A stretch of 64,000 nucleotides of DNA from positions 671,666-735,665 of the forward strand of contig VZRZ01006168.1 of the NCBI GenBank assembly GCA_013398175.1, given 5' to 3'. The position numbers were made by a program, and so were the translations under genes. Below are positions 38,546 through 49,819 of the stretch, one piece after another (positions within the stretch are counted from its first letter, which is position 1; each line of letters begins with the position of its first letter). The notes under the pieces are model-generated. The model did not search any database. It saw only the letters and a list, made by a program, of their open reading frames with translations, and was not told where the DNA came from. Source of the DNA: Climacteris rufus. Taxonomy: Eukaryota; Chordata; Aves; Passeriformes; Climacteridae.

Positions 38546-40443
38546 ATCACTAGAATACAATCAGATGTTTCATGTCCTTTTATATTTTTTTTCTTCACCT
38601 TCTCTTTCCAAATACTCATGTTTCACAGAATGCAACAACCCGTGAGTGCTTGGCAGCCCTGACCATCAAAAGTGCATCACTGGCATCCCTGCTCTCAGTG
38701 CTGGCTCCCAGCTGAATACAATTGAAGCTCAGTGTTTCAGTCCTGATCTTTAAAGGCCAGCATGTGATTGGCCTTGGAAACCTAATGGATGCTCCCAGTC
38801 TCCCTGATCATGACCTCTTATGACAACCGCATTCCTCTGGGGAACTGGAAATGTCAGACATCAAAGTAAGACCCATGAGAGTGTCAGACAGTTTTCTCAG
38901 CAGCCAGCTTGTGACTAAGAAATTCACTGTGACAGATATTAGAGTGACCAAAACCAAAATGTAAAGCTCTGATGTTTGACCTAGCTTTCCCAATATCATG
39001 ATAAAAGGAAAAGCATTGACTGACAAGAGGATGAAGAGGAATGTTAGGATGGATCCTCAGCTGCCGTAAAGGTGTATTGTTTGGATAAAGACAAAGGAGA
39101 TGAGGATCATTAACCTATTGGTCCTCACATTATTGGTCCACATATTATTATTGCTAGAGAAAGTTTTGCTGCATCATGTTAGAAAATAATGATTTTTTGA
39201 AATTGAAGCATTTTACCAGAGTAATTTTTAAAGGTATGAGAAATAACAGAAGTAGTATATTCTGCTAGTGTTAACATATTTTATTTTGAATTTATGAAAC
39301 ATTCTTAGTTCAATAAATTCAAAATGTGCACATTTGTATGCTAATTTAATGTACTGTAATGGTTAAATCACGTCAACTAGTGTATTATGTCAAGTCAAAG
39401 TAATATAATGAAATAAAATATGACACTTTGTGTCACAACATAATATTTCCTGGCATTTTTTCATAGTCTATCATTTGCATCACGTTCCTTAAATGAGATA
39501 AATTTGAAGTAATATTTTAATTGTTCTTTTACCATAGAAATATTTCAATTTCTAATCCAATTACTAATATAACTATTTCATCAATTGCTTACAGTCACAA
39601 TAAAAATTTCAGCCATTGCAGCAGAATGGAATTTTCAAGCTTCCCAGCTTTTCTCACACTTTATAAAAATGTTTAGATGACCAAATTCTTCGAAGGTAAC
39701 TGTAACACAGTACGATAGAAAAATCAAACGACATTCACTATATACTTGTTTGTATAATAAATGACAGTCATTCTAAATAGATAAGCCTAGTGTCCAACCC
39801 TTCAAAGACGTTCAGGTGCTAACAAATATTTATAAAAGCAAACAAACCATTAAGATATTCTGCCCACACAGGAACTTACCAGTTTTCTCTCTGTAGTTTA
39901 AAGGTATATGTCTCTCAATTTCCTCCCTTTACAACTTGCAGATGATGAAAAATAACCTTATCACCCTAAGTGATTTTAGATATTCATCATTAAGTCTGTA
40001 TTTATTATGCATAGAATCCATTAAGGAGGATGTGTCTCGGTGGTAAAGGCTTGGGTTTTGTAGGGGTTGCAGGAACATCTGTGCAGTCATCCTGATACTC
40101 CCTTTACAGTGTGACACAAGCCAGCATGGTAGAATTTTGTTGAGCATTAGGCATTTCAAGCAAGGCCTGCAATAGTAGGTAAGTGATGCATATGAAAGCT
40201 TTGTCTGATCCATTGTCACTTACAGTAACAACATTGTTCTTAATGTTTACCAAGAATTAGGGAACACCAAGGAGAGCCACACTCTTAGATTTTGGTTAAT
40301 CGAAATGCTCTGTTGAAGTGAATAGCTCAAAGTACATAATGCGCTGGATTTGCAATTGAAGTCAGTGTAAGCAATTCAGAAAAGACATCAAAGCAGTTTA
40401 TGAAGGTTGGAGGAAGAAATTTACCTCTTCTCTGAGACTTTAT
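38546..40443. other. Non-genic AT-rich DNA
   Basis: Nothing recognised. Confidence 0.6.
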
Positions 40444-40473
40444 CATCAGTTTCACTCACAGGTGAAACTGATG
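40444..40473. repeat. Perfect 12-bp inverted repeat (hairpin)
   Basis: CATCAGTTTCAC, a 6-nt loop (TCACAG), then GTGAAACTGATG, with no mismatch. It lies one base upstream of a TGTTATGC that resembles an LTR terminus, and about 300 bp before the 56-bp array. Confidence 0.9.
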
Positions 40474-40766
40474 CTGTTATGCTCTGCATAGTGTAATACT
40501 CCAAAGGTGTTACATATAAATCCATGTTTTACAAGCCCTAGTATTCTTAGAGAGAGCAGACAGCATTCACTGCTGTCAGAGAATGAAAAGTTCATGCCTC
40601 AAACATTGATACAAAGTTTTTGCTCATTAAGAAACTACAGCCAAGGAGAAGCCTCCTTGAAGACTAAGCCTTTGGACTGAAAGTCAAACTCTTGATTAGA
40701 TAAAGGGAAAAGCTATTGTTCATCTATCTCAGGCTGAGGGAGGGTATGCATCCACAAAAGGCCANT
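40474..40766. other. Flank or U3 start of the LTR; ambiguous base at 40765
   Basis: AT-rich lead-in to the 56-bp array. It may contain the 5' boundary of the LTR. TGTTATGC at 40475 inverts the far end CCATAACA at 7 of 8 bases but lacks a matching target-site duplication; TGTCAGAG at 40574 has a near-duplication (ACTGC vs ACTGT) but poorer termini. A single N at 40765 sits two bases before the first repeat unit, so array sequence may be missing from the assembly here. Confidence 0.4.
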
Positions 40767-41112
40767 GCTGGGAAAGCCTTCCCTGGAAGGGACATGTCCG
40801 GACACGGCCACAGACCCAGGGTGCTGGGAAAGCCTTCCCTGGAAGGGACATGTCCGGACACGGCCACAGACCCAGGGTGCTGGGAAAGCCTTCCCTGGAA
40901 GGGACATGTCCGGACACGGCCACAGACCCAGGGTGCTGGGAAAGCCTTCCCTGGAAGGGACATGTCCGGACACGGCCACAGACCCAGGGTGCTGGGAAAG
41001 CCTTCCCTGGAAGGGACATGTCCGGACACGGCCACAGACCCAGGGTGCTGGGAAAGCCTTCCCTGGAAGGGACATGTCCGGACACGGCCACAGACCCAGG
41101 GTGCTGGGAAAG
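40767..41112 (+). repeat. 56-bp minisatellite, six copies plus partial
   Basis: Identical 56-bp units start at 40767, 40823, 40879, 40935, 40991 and 41047, with a 10-bp partial at 41103. Each unit contains CCTTCCCTGGAAGG (interrupted palindrome), GGACATGTCC (perfect palindrome) overlapping TCCGGA, and two CpGs. The absence of any unit-to-unit difference implies recent expansion or homogenisation. Because 56 is not a multiple of three, all frames are sampled, which creates long spurious ORFs on both strands. There is no spacer variation, so it is not a CRISPR array. Confidence 0.97.
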
Positions 41113-41164
41113 ACTCCCCCCTCCCCAGGGGAAAATGCCCGGGCATTGCCACCTGGCTGGAGAG

Positions 41165-41172
41165 TATATAAA
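41165..41172 (+). promoter_or_regulatory. LTR TATA box
   Basis: TATATAAA is located 53 bp after the last repeat fragment and about 180 bp before AATAAA, in the expected promoter position. The predicted start site is near 41195-41200. Confidence 0.65.
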
Positions 41173-41352
41173 CCCAGGGAATTCTACACTCCCTTGGGGA
41201 ACTTTCACTATCAAGACCTGCTGGAGAGGATCAACACAACATCGTTGGAATCCACAGAGTGGTGATATTTTCTTTCTCTGTCACTCTCTGTCCCCCCACC
41301 TCTTTTCCTATTTCTCCCTTCTCTTTTTCTCTTTCTCTTATATTTACTACCA

Positions 41353-41358
41353 AATAAA
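41353..41358 (+). promoter_or_regulatory. LTR polyadenylation signal
   Basis: AATAAA is followed after about 25 bp by TGGCATATGGTCTCATTTG, a plausible G/U-rich downstream element. It defines the R/U5 side of the LTR. Confidence 0.65.
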
Positions 41359-41755
41359 ACCTATACTATTGACTGGCATATGGTCTCATTTGCACCTTAA
41401 TTCAGGAAGAAAAATGTCTAAATAACCCCTATAAAACCGGACCATAACAACTGTTTAGTGCTATGTGACTTTATACAGACTTAAGCAATATCTCAGGGAT
41501 AACTTGTTTAAGATACAGAACTTCTTGCAGTCCCTGGTTGAGCAACAGATTCCGAACCTCTCTTCAGATAGGGAAAGATCTTTTTGGACCAGAGAATAAG
41601 AACCAGAGAAATATAAGGTAAGGAGAAACCTCCTGACTCAGCAAACCGTAACCTGATATCATATAAGCCAATTCTTTTCTTAAATATAATCTCCCTAATA
41701 GCAAAGATATAATAACCACCTGACACAATTGCTCAGAGAAAAAANAAAAAAAGAA

Positions 41756-41778
41756 GAATAGGAATAGGAATAGGAATT
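41756..41778 (+). repeat. Short (GGAATA)n repeat next to A-run with N
   Basis: GAATA, GGAATA, GGAATA, GGAATT, directly after an A-rich stretch interrupted by an N at 41745. Confidence 0.8.
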
Positions 41779-42724
41779 CTGAGCATAACTGCATAATTTG
41801 ATCATTTAATAATGACCTGTTATCCCATATATTGGTGATAAAATTAAGGCCTTACAGCATCTTTTCAAGAAAGAATGAAAATACTTAAAGAAAACACCTG
41901 GGATCACTTCCAGGATGAGCCATTATTCAGATTATCCAGTAATCTGGAAAAAAAAAAATCTATTTGGTGTTACTTGAAGCTGCTAAAATGTCAAACAAGT
42001 CTTTTCCTTTACATGTTTTGATGATGTCAAGAAACAGGTGAAAGTTCTGCCACGCATGAAGATATTTTTTCCTGTACAAATTATTTCCACAGGAAGAACA
42101 GACAGGACATAAACTAATAATGCTAAATACCTTGTTCATCTACTTGTTCACATCTTGAAAACCCGTGAGAGTATTCAAAGAAACATTCTTCCTGTAGACA
42201 GAGGAAAATTTTCTCACTGACTTTACTGGAAGCATGTCAAAAACACAAGTGGTATCTCTTTAGTGATAAAGTCTGTTCCTTTCCTATGGCTGCAGCACAC
42301 ATGATAAGAATAATCTCTACCTTAAGCTATACACTTGAGGTTTGGGGCTGCTTTTGGGTAAGGATTGAGAGGGTAAGGAAGAGACAAGAAGCAGATGCTC
42401 TGTAACTTAAAAGTTTTCCCAGACCCCTGAAGATCAGAGAGCAATGCTTGGTGCTTCAGGCCACATGGGACTTGCTCAGGCTCTATAGCTTCTTCTTTTC
42501 TAAGAGTATCTTTTTGAAATATCTGGAAAATATTAATTTTAACTTGTTTTTTATAAAGCTATGTTGACATAAGATCAGTATTTATGAGAACTGGAAATAA
42601 AGATAGGAAAAAAGTGTTACGTTTTTACATGGATGGAAGGCTGTCTACAGTAACCAGAACTTACTGGAGGGCACAAGGACTAGTATTAAGATATGCAGTT
42701 CCTGCTATTCTCACTAAGGGATCT

Positions 42725-42828
42725 GGGTGTGGGTTTGGGGTTTTTTGAGTGGTTGTGTTGTTTTAATTTTTTTGCCAGGGGGGAATCTTGGGTGTTTTTG
42801 TGGGATTTTTCTTGGTTTGTTTTGTTCA
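42725..42828 (+). repeat. G/T-rich low-complexity tract
   Basis: Alternating runs of T and G (GGGTTTGGGGTTTTTTGAGT and onward) with almost no A or C for about 100 bp. Confidence 0.75.
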
Positions 42829-44635
42829 GCTAACAAAGATGGCAAAAGTGGGAAGACAATGTGAACTTAAGTACAAGGACCACACAGTTCACAACTTCAC
42901 TAACTGCTTATTGTCTGACTTCATTGCATATCTGTAAGTTTAACTATTTAATAGATAAAATAAGTTTGCAGATTTTCCTAGCCATGAGGCAGTCTTTTGG
43001 TCTGAGGGATTACTCCCCATTAGTCTGTTCAATGGGTTTCCTACCAACATGAAGTTCTTCTTTAGCAACATCTATGAATGCACTTACCCAGAGAGATCAT
43101 TACTAGGATCACTCAGAATGCTTTTATCAGTACAATGTATCTCCTAGTTATCAAAACTAAAGCAAAAATTGTGTCCTAACATTCTATTCACTGTTTTCTT
43201 ATGGAAAAATATCTGATTTACAAAGTGCCTAAATCTAAAATCTAAAAGATACCTATCCAAATATAGTCTAAAATATCACTAATACCCTGGCATGAAATCT
43301 GTGATCAGTAATCTTTCTAATGAGGAACAAAGGAAAAAAAAATAAAGTCCATTGTTGCAGATGACAATTCTATCAGGGTCCCTTAGGTGGAGCTAAGAGT
43401 AGGCTCAAGGGCTGTTGATAGCATCAACATTCTCTAGCACAAGCATCAGGTGAATTTCTGTGATTTTACTTCTTTTAATAAAAAACCCAGTCAATCATGC
43501 ATGCATAAAAAAATTCTCTATGAACATATAAACTGAAAGAAATACCAAGATGCTGTCCCATAGTCATAATTCTTCTTTATGGACAAATAAAGAGGAACCA
43601 GTAATGTTAATTAATCTACTAGTTTAAGGTACTCACAGTCACCACCAAGACATCAACAGCATAAGAACTAAGACAGACCTGGAAAGTTCTTCCCACTTGA
43701 TCAACTTTCATAGCTACCTCCTTTGATCATGCAAGTCTTTCTGACAGACTTCTGTGCTTGTTAGGTAATGTTACTATCCCAGGCAGGCTTCAGACTCTTG
43801 TCCTGAAAAGTTCATAGTATAAATAGAAATTTGAAGGAAAAAAAAAATATATGGGTGTGTATGTGTATTTATATTTATGATTACAGAATTATTATTAATG
43901 CATTATACTAGAGAAAGGGAAGAGATTGAGAAGAAGACACAAGAGTTTTAAAGTGAAATTAAAAAATGTAAATCTGAAAAGTAAAGAACACTTAAAAATC
44001 CATAGAATACACATTTTAGATATTATTTATTTAAGCGCACTAAATATACAGAAGCATCTTGCTAGCTCTGCAACAACTTAACACCTACCCATGCTAGGAT
44101 TTTTAAGGTTTGTTTTCTCACTGTATATTCTGAAAGGACTGATCCAACAGACGTGCTTTAAAGATTTCTGTTTCTTGCTGACAAAAACAAATTCTTAAAT
44201 ATAAAAAAAAAACCACAATGGTGATTTTTGTTCAAAAAGACTTGTTGGTGTCATCATCCTATGAAGGTGAAACCCCTTGGTTTTGTAGTTCTCAGATTGT
44301 CCTTTTAAGATTGGCATCAAAATGATCCCTTAGGGTATGGAGATTCTTGGCTCCCAGGTGAACAAAATGTTCTGGACCATGAAGTATAGCAGGCAGACAG
44401 GAGAAGTCACAGCAACAGTAGACATTTGAAACATAAGAAATTCTGAAGAGACTGCAGTGAGGAGGGTACACATCTTACAGTGAAATCCTCAGATTTTATT
44501 CAGTTAGAAGTCTAAATTTCATATTCAGCACCCAGATATATGCAGGAGCTATGAGCTGTTTGAATACTTCCAGGTGTAAACCTTAATTGTTGCAAGGCAA
44601 GGGCAGCCAAAGACAGTTTGTGTCACCTGCACCTT

Positions 44636-44770
44636 TGGAGACATTGAAACCCCCAAGCCCCCACTGGACAGAGCCCTGCGCAGCCCACTCCAGGATGTCC
44701 TGCTGGAGCAGAAGGGTTGGATGTGGTGACCTCCGGTGGCCCCTGCCAACACCAGCCATTCTGTCACCCT
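44636..44770 (+). mobile_element. CR1 LINE 3' end fragment
   Basis: Contains GGAGACATTGAAACCCCCAA, CTGGACAGAGCCCTGCGCAG, GATGTCCTGCTGGAGCAG, GGGTTGGATGTGGTGACCTC and ends CAGCCATTCTGT. These are the successive blocks of a CR1 3' UTR ('CTGGACAGAGCCCT...GGTTGGACT...GACCTCC...CATTCTGT'). The ATTCTATG tail is cut off or replaced by GC-rich DNA to the right. Confidence 0.75.
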
Positions 44771-45190
44771 CAGGCAATGTCCGCTGTCCGGCATGAACAA
44801 GGCCAGGCCACAGAGCTGGGAGACACCACTCCAGGGGCCTCAGGGCAGGGCCAAGCAGCCAGGGCCCATTGCACCTGGCACAGCCATCAGGGTAGACAGG
44901 GAAAGCTGGGGTGGGACAGGGACAGGTGGAGACCAGGCCAGGCCCATGGCTATGGAGCAGCAGCACCTATGGCATGGGAAAGCCCAGGTAAAAGTCTCAG
45001 CAGGAAGTGTCCCCACTGGGCTGGGGGACCGCCCTGGCCATGGCCATATCATGGTGTCCAGAAATGTGTCCCAGGGTCACAGCGGGGAAGGGCCACCCTC
45101 AGCAGCACCAGCTCTCATCTGGTCCTGAGTCCCAGCAGCCAAAACTCTCTCCGTCTGTGAGGCAAGGAAGGTCTCCTGCTGCACCATGTG
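44771..45190. other. GC-rich block ending before an AATAAA
   Basis: About 420 bp rich in CCAGG, GGGACAGG and GGCCATGG, immediately downstream of the CR1 end. Plus-strand frames of 147 (44717-45160) and 130 codons (44736-45128) run in different phases and neither has a recognisable domain. An AATAAA lies at 45208-45213 just past the block, in a plus-strand position that would suit a terminal exon, but no splice site or homology supports a gene. Confidence 0.45.
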
Positions 45191-46572
45191 TTGGCAGTAC
45201 AAGCAGTAATAAAGCTATACTTTAATTTTCCCAGTAGTTAAGTGACACTAAATCTGGTATTACACTCCTCAGTGCCCATCCCTGTAGTGTCTGAGAAACT
45301 GCAGATCTCAGCCAAGAACAGTAATGGGAATTCACAGGCAATACAACTGCTGTGGAAATGAGGAAAAGAGACGGGCTGAAACAGGGTGAGAGGCAGTTCA
45401 AGGGTATTATTGTATTCTACTGGCAGGTCAGGCTGAGACAGAGGAGTCCCTTAAGTAAAAAGCCCAAAATATAAAATGTTTCCTTTCAGTGATAAAGGAC
45501 AGTTGAATGAGTTACCTGGGGACATTGAGTGGGCCTGCCTAAATACACTTTGGAAAAGGGTAACTGTGGTGAAATGAATTCAAATCACTGTGCTTTACAC
45601 TCAAAGGTCATAGAAGTCAATGCCACTGTGTGGAACGGGACTGAAGTTTCTGACCAGAGAAAACATTTCAACATGGACCTTACTAATCTTTGAAGAGCAC
45701 CTACATAATATCTAATGACAAATTGATATGTGTAATGCTGAATGGTAGCAGTGGGCTACACTTACCCATTCCAGGCCTAGATTTTTTTACTTTTTACTTT
45801 GAGAATGCTGGCTGCAAAAACAAACAAACAGCAACTAATAGATTTATTCAGAAGCAGTTGCATAGCAACAACTTCAGAGCTATCTTCCTCCTTCTTGAAA
45901 ATTTATTACTGTCAGAGTGACTGGTAGGATTAATTACCCGTTTTGCTACCTTTTGTCTCTGGTGTACTTCAGAATTCATATCTGAGAAAACTGGGATTTT
46001 TAAAAAAATATTTTCAATTTCTCTAAAAAAACAAAACTCTTATCACACTAAGTACAAAGTAAAACACGTATCAGATGCAGAGACTACAGCCATCACACTC
46101 TGTGGGTGATTTTAACAGTCCAGTAGAAACATGCAATGTTGGTCTCCAGTCCCTGCCAAAATCCTAAGCACAAATTTTCCAAATCAGAGGTAATAAATTC
46201 AATGGACTATTGAATAAGTAAAATTAGGGGTATAATTTCCTACAAATTGTGTGTATGCTACTCGTTATTGATTACATTATTATGCTATTGCATTTCTGAG
46301 TAATATGGAACAGATGTCCCTCACTAAGATTTTCAGCTGAGAAAGCAGTCCATCAAAACTGGGCAACAGATTCTATGAACACCTTCAGTGTTAACAACCT
46401 TAGTTTTTGTAGAAAAATAACATAACAGTTCATTGAAAATTCTTGTCTGCTTATTACTGAAGATTCATTCCTGGACTATGACTGATATTAAACTTCAGTA
46501 AACAGAGTTTACATGTGCCTAGCATGGAAAATAAAGAGCTTGTTTCTTAATTGTTCTGGACCAGAACACCAA
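45191..46572. other. Non-genic AT-rich DNA
   Basis: Nothing recognised apart from the AATAAA at 45208-45213. Confidence 0.6.
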
Positions 46573-47032
46573 ACAATTAGAGTGAGTCCAGAGGAAAGCC
46601 ATGAAGATGATCAGAAGACTGGAGCACCTCTCCTATGAAGACAGGCTGAGAAAGTTGTGGCTGTTCAGCCTGGAGAAAAAGCGGCTCTGGGGAGACCTTC
46701 TCTCACCTAAAGGGCCCACAGGTGAGCTAGAGAGGGACTTTTTACAAGGGCATGTAGTGACAGAACAAGGAAGAGTTACTTCAAACTGAAAGAGGTAAGT
46801 TTAGATTAGATGTTAGAAAGAAATTCTTTACTATGAGGGTGATGAGACACCAGCACAGGTTTCCCAGAGAAGTTGTGAATGTGCCTTCCATGGAAGTGTT
46901 CAAGGCCAGACTGTCCCAGGCTATGAGCTACCTGGTCTAATGAAGAATGTCCCTGCCCATGGCAGGTATTTAGAACTAGATGGTCTTTGAGGTCTCTTCC
47001 AATCAAACCTCTGATTCTATTATTTCATGATT
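46573..47032 (+). mobile_element. CR1 LINE, 5'-truncated, forward orientation
   Basis: Starts in GTCCAGAGGAAAGCCATGAA, then GGAGCACCTCTCCTATGAAG, GTTCAGCCTGGAGAAAAAGC, TTAGATGTTAGAAAGAAATT, AGGTTTCCCAGAGAAGTTGT, GGAAGTGTTCAAGGCCAGAC and TTTGAGGTCTCTTCCAATC, ending CTCTGATTCTATTATTTCATG. This is the standard order of the CR1 3' region with a degenerate ATTCTATG tail. About 460 bp remain. The 62-codon frame at 46601-46789 is a leftover of CR1 sequence with no separate function. Confidence 0.92.
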
Positions 47033-48750
47033 GCATTCCATGGATTCTGTTGTAACCACCATCAGAGGATGATCAACACTGGAGTTTAAGAAGTTTAGAA
47101 CTCTGTTCACATACTGTTCACATGCAGGCATCAGTTGAAAATATCTCAGTTATGAGTAACTGAGAGATATTGAACCACTTAAAGCAAAGAACATTCTTAG
47201 GTATTCTTAGCAAGACTCATCTTCATCATTCTTAGACACTAACATTTGGAAGAGTTTCATTGCAAAATGCAGAGACTCCTGTATTAAGCTACGACTGACA
47301 TGCTAAGTTTCTCTATGAACTATTCTTCATGCCATAGGAAATCCTGTGCACTGTGGACAGTCATCAATGTACACAGGATTTGGCCTTTGGTGATACACTT
47401 CATTGGTTTTTAAAATACTACAGACACAGAAATTAATTTGGATCTTCATTATCTCTTTATTCAATTATTCTTTAAATATTGGATGAAATATTCTTAATAA
47501 TATGATAATACATTTATTTTTAAAGACAGAATCAAATTTGAAGAGAACCAAATAAAAAATGAAGGTTTAAATCACGTTTATTGAAACATAGCATTTCATC
47601 TCTATCCAAGTAATTATTCTTTTATGAGCCATAATTTGTTAATAGTTAAAAAAGGCAGTTTTGCATACAGAAATTTGGGGCTATCCCATCAAAGTACAGT
47701 ATTCCTGATGTAAAGAATCAAGACATACTCTTAGTCTCTTCCCTGCTGTATTTTATATTTTCTTCTCTGGATTGCTAAGGTGTGAAAGACAAACCTACCT
47801 CTATGATTTACTTGGAATATTTCTTCCTACTTTCATAAGATAGCAACATCTATCCATGTCCTAACTGGTCAGCTACTTGATCCTTTGGCTAGTCAAAAAT
47901 ATATAATCTGTCTGAATATTCTTGCTTTTGTCATTTTTCAAACCAAGCTCTAACACATAGGTTTGCCTTAACAAGCTTTTCAATTTCATTTCTTAGCCAA
48001 GTGTTATCTTGCTTCTCTCTCCATTCAACAGATCTTCTAGGATATTATTTTCATCTTTAAAAGTTCTTTCTGAAGCAGCTTCACAGTTTGTTTTTATATT
48101 GTTTTCAGCTAAATAAAACTGTGCTCTAAATACAGCAGTACTGTGTATCCCTAAGTGCACAGGAGGTAGATCAAAACCACAAATTCTATACATAATTTCT
48201 AACATAACTTTCAAGAGGAAAAGTCTAAGTAATTAAAAAAGAACTACATATATCTGGAAAGAGCAGTTCTTGTAAAGTGGGCTAAGACGTAATAAGTTCT
48301 ACTCAGTTTCAAAAAGTAACATATGAACTCCTTAGCTCCAAACTTCTTCAGAATTGTGTTAAATGAATATTGACAACTTAAAACACTCTAGATTGACCAA
48401 TTCTAAATCAGTTTGAATGCAACAAGTTTTGTTACCACTTGTATATGTATGGCTATTTCTTTCATTCTTGTAGATCTGCAAGGTTTTACAAGTTAAATAA
48501 ATTGTATTTCCTCTCCACAACAGAACTGGAGAACTCAGATGAGTAATGCCAAATTCAAATGCAATGCCTTATGTTTATAGACTTCAGAATATGACAAATC
48601 TTTCTGATGCATGTCAGTGCTCAGGTTTTGGTAGTTTTCCTCAGACTAGGATTTCAGAATGAGGTTAGTTCTATCACCTGCACATTCTGATGAGAAGTCT
48701 TGCAAGCTCTCTATACTGTCACAACAGGCCAGAACACTATGATTCAAAAA

Positions 48751-48784
48751 CAAACAAACAAACAAACAAACACCACACACACAA
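48751..48784 (+). repeat. (CAAA)n followed by CA-rich tract
   Basis: Five perfect CAAA units, then CACCACACACACA. Confidence 0.9.
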
Positions 48785-49427
48785 AAATATCGTCAAAAAT
48801 CAGTAAAAATGATCTTGTGCAATGAAAGCAATTAGTGGACAAACTGTAAAATGGTTCATAACTTTCTGTCTTTCAAATCTTGTAAGTTTAAATATGTGAA
48901 AAAAACCAAAAAACAACTATTTGCAGTATGAGGTCTAAAATACTCTTCCAACAGGAGCTTTGAGCATTTGCATTGCATTGTTCCTTTATATTCAGAGTGG
49001 CCTGTGAAATGCTGAGAACGCAGGAAAATATGTGAACCAAAAGACACTGTGGGATAAGTAATATGACACTGTGGGACATGAATAATGGAATATTATTTCA
49101 TGCCTGGCATGCAGTTAAAGACAAGTGTCATTGGTGCAATGAGGTATGAAATAATACTTCATAATACACACACAGGAGTGTCTTATTGCAATTATAATTT
49201 TGTTGTAAAGTGTAATTTTAAAAAGAGTTTCTATATGTTAAGAAATAGGGCTCATAAATTACAACCAGTTCTTTTTGTGATCATTAGATCACTCAATTTC
49301 TACTGTCTATTTTTAACGACAGTTTAGCATGACTTTGATTAAAATAATGCATAGACAGTTACGACTTCTAAATCTTCCTTTCTTTCCCTCTCAATAGTAA
49401 TTTTTCCCTTTCTTAATGTGTTGCTTG

Positions 49428-49488
49428 GGTTTTTTTTTGTTTTCTGGGGTATTTTTTTGGGTTTTTTTGTTGTTGTTGTTGTTTTTTT
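49428..49488 (+). repeat. T-rich tract with (GTT)n
   Basis: Poly-T runs split by GGGG and GGG, followed by about five GTT units at 49469-49481. It accounts for a lysine/threonine-rich minus frame there (49339-49539). Confidence 0.9.
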
Positions 49489-49819
49489 ACCTTTTAGTAA
49501 TTTTTTTAAACAATCTCTGGCTGATTGTTTGATTGACATAGATCATGTCTCCATCTTTCTATTACATACAGGTAAACGTATGATATTTAGGCTCAATCTT
49601 GAGGTGGTCAAATAGCCTAAGTCACTGAAGCCATCCTTCATTATTGACCTTATCATCTTCATTTGCACCAAATTGACCAGTATTGGCTTCATATTTCTAG
49701 AGCTCAGAGTTCTGTCTCAAATTACCTTACAGATCTTTCCAGGCTTTAGTCCACAAAGTACTTCTCTGTATGTTCCCCCTCCTGGATTTGTTTCTGCTTC
49801 TAGGCACTAGAAAGAAAAA

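Larger units (their letters stand above)
40767..41449 (+). mobile_element. ERV LTR with 56-bp tandem array in U3
   Basis: In order: a U3-like array of 56-bp repeats, a TATATAAA box at 41165-41172, a pyrimidine-rich R/leader region (41270-41340), AATAAA at 41353-41358, a G/T-containing downstream element (TGGCATATGGTCTC), and an end ACCGGACCATAACA giving the CA terminus at 41449. This order of promoter, polyadenylation signal and U5 is diagnostic of an LTR in forward orientation. No retroviral internal sequence follows, so it is probably a solo LTR. The 5' boundary is unresolved because of the N at 40765. The well-preserved TATA and AATAAA suggest a fairly young insertion. The reading frames through the array are by-products of the repeat. 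Confidence 0.75.
41450..44635. other. Non-genic AT-rich DNA with small simple repeats
   Basis: No exon or transposable element recognised. An A-rich run containing an ambiguous base (N at 41745) leads into three GGAATA-type units at 41761-41778. A G/T-rich tract lies at 42725-42828, and a TG/TA-rich tract near 43840-43875. Confidence 0.6.

Noticed and set aside
40767..41112. CRISPR-like regular array
   Set aside because: Units are contiguous and identical with no unique spacers, in a vertebrate LTR.
40713..41425. Long overlapping ORFs on both strands (up to 191 codons) over the 56-bp array
   Set aside because: The array is open in nearly all frames on both strands, sits in an LTR U3, and the products share only the repeat.
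40475..41449. Calling the full LTR from TGTTATGC at 40475
   Set aside because: Termini invert well, but the flanks (GATGC and ACTGT) are not a target-site duplication and an N interrupts the interval, so only the supported part was annotated.
44717..45160. 147-codon plus-strand ORF
   Set aside because: Starts in CR1 sequence and continues into a GC-rich block; another frame over the same bases is almost as long.
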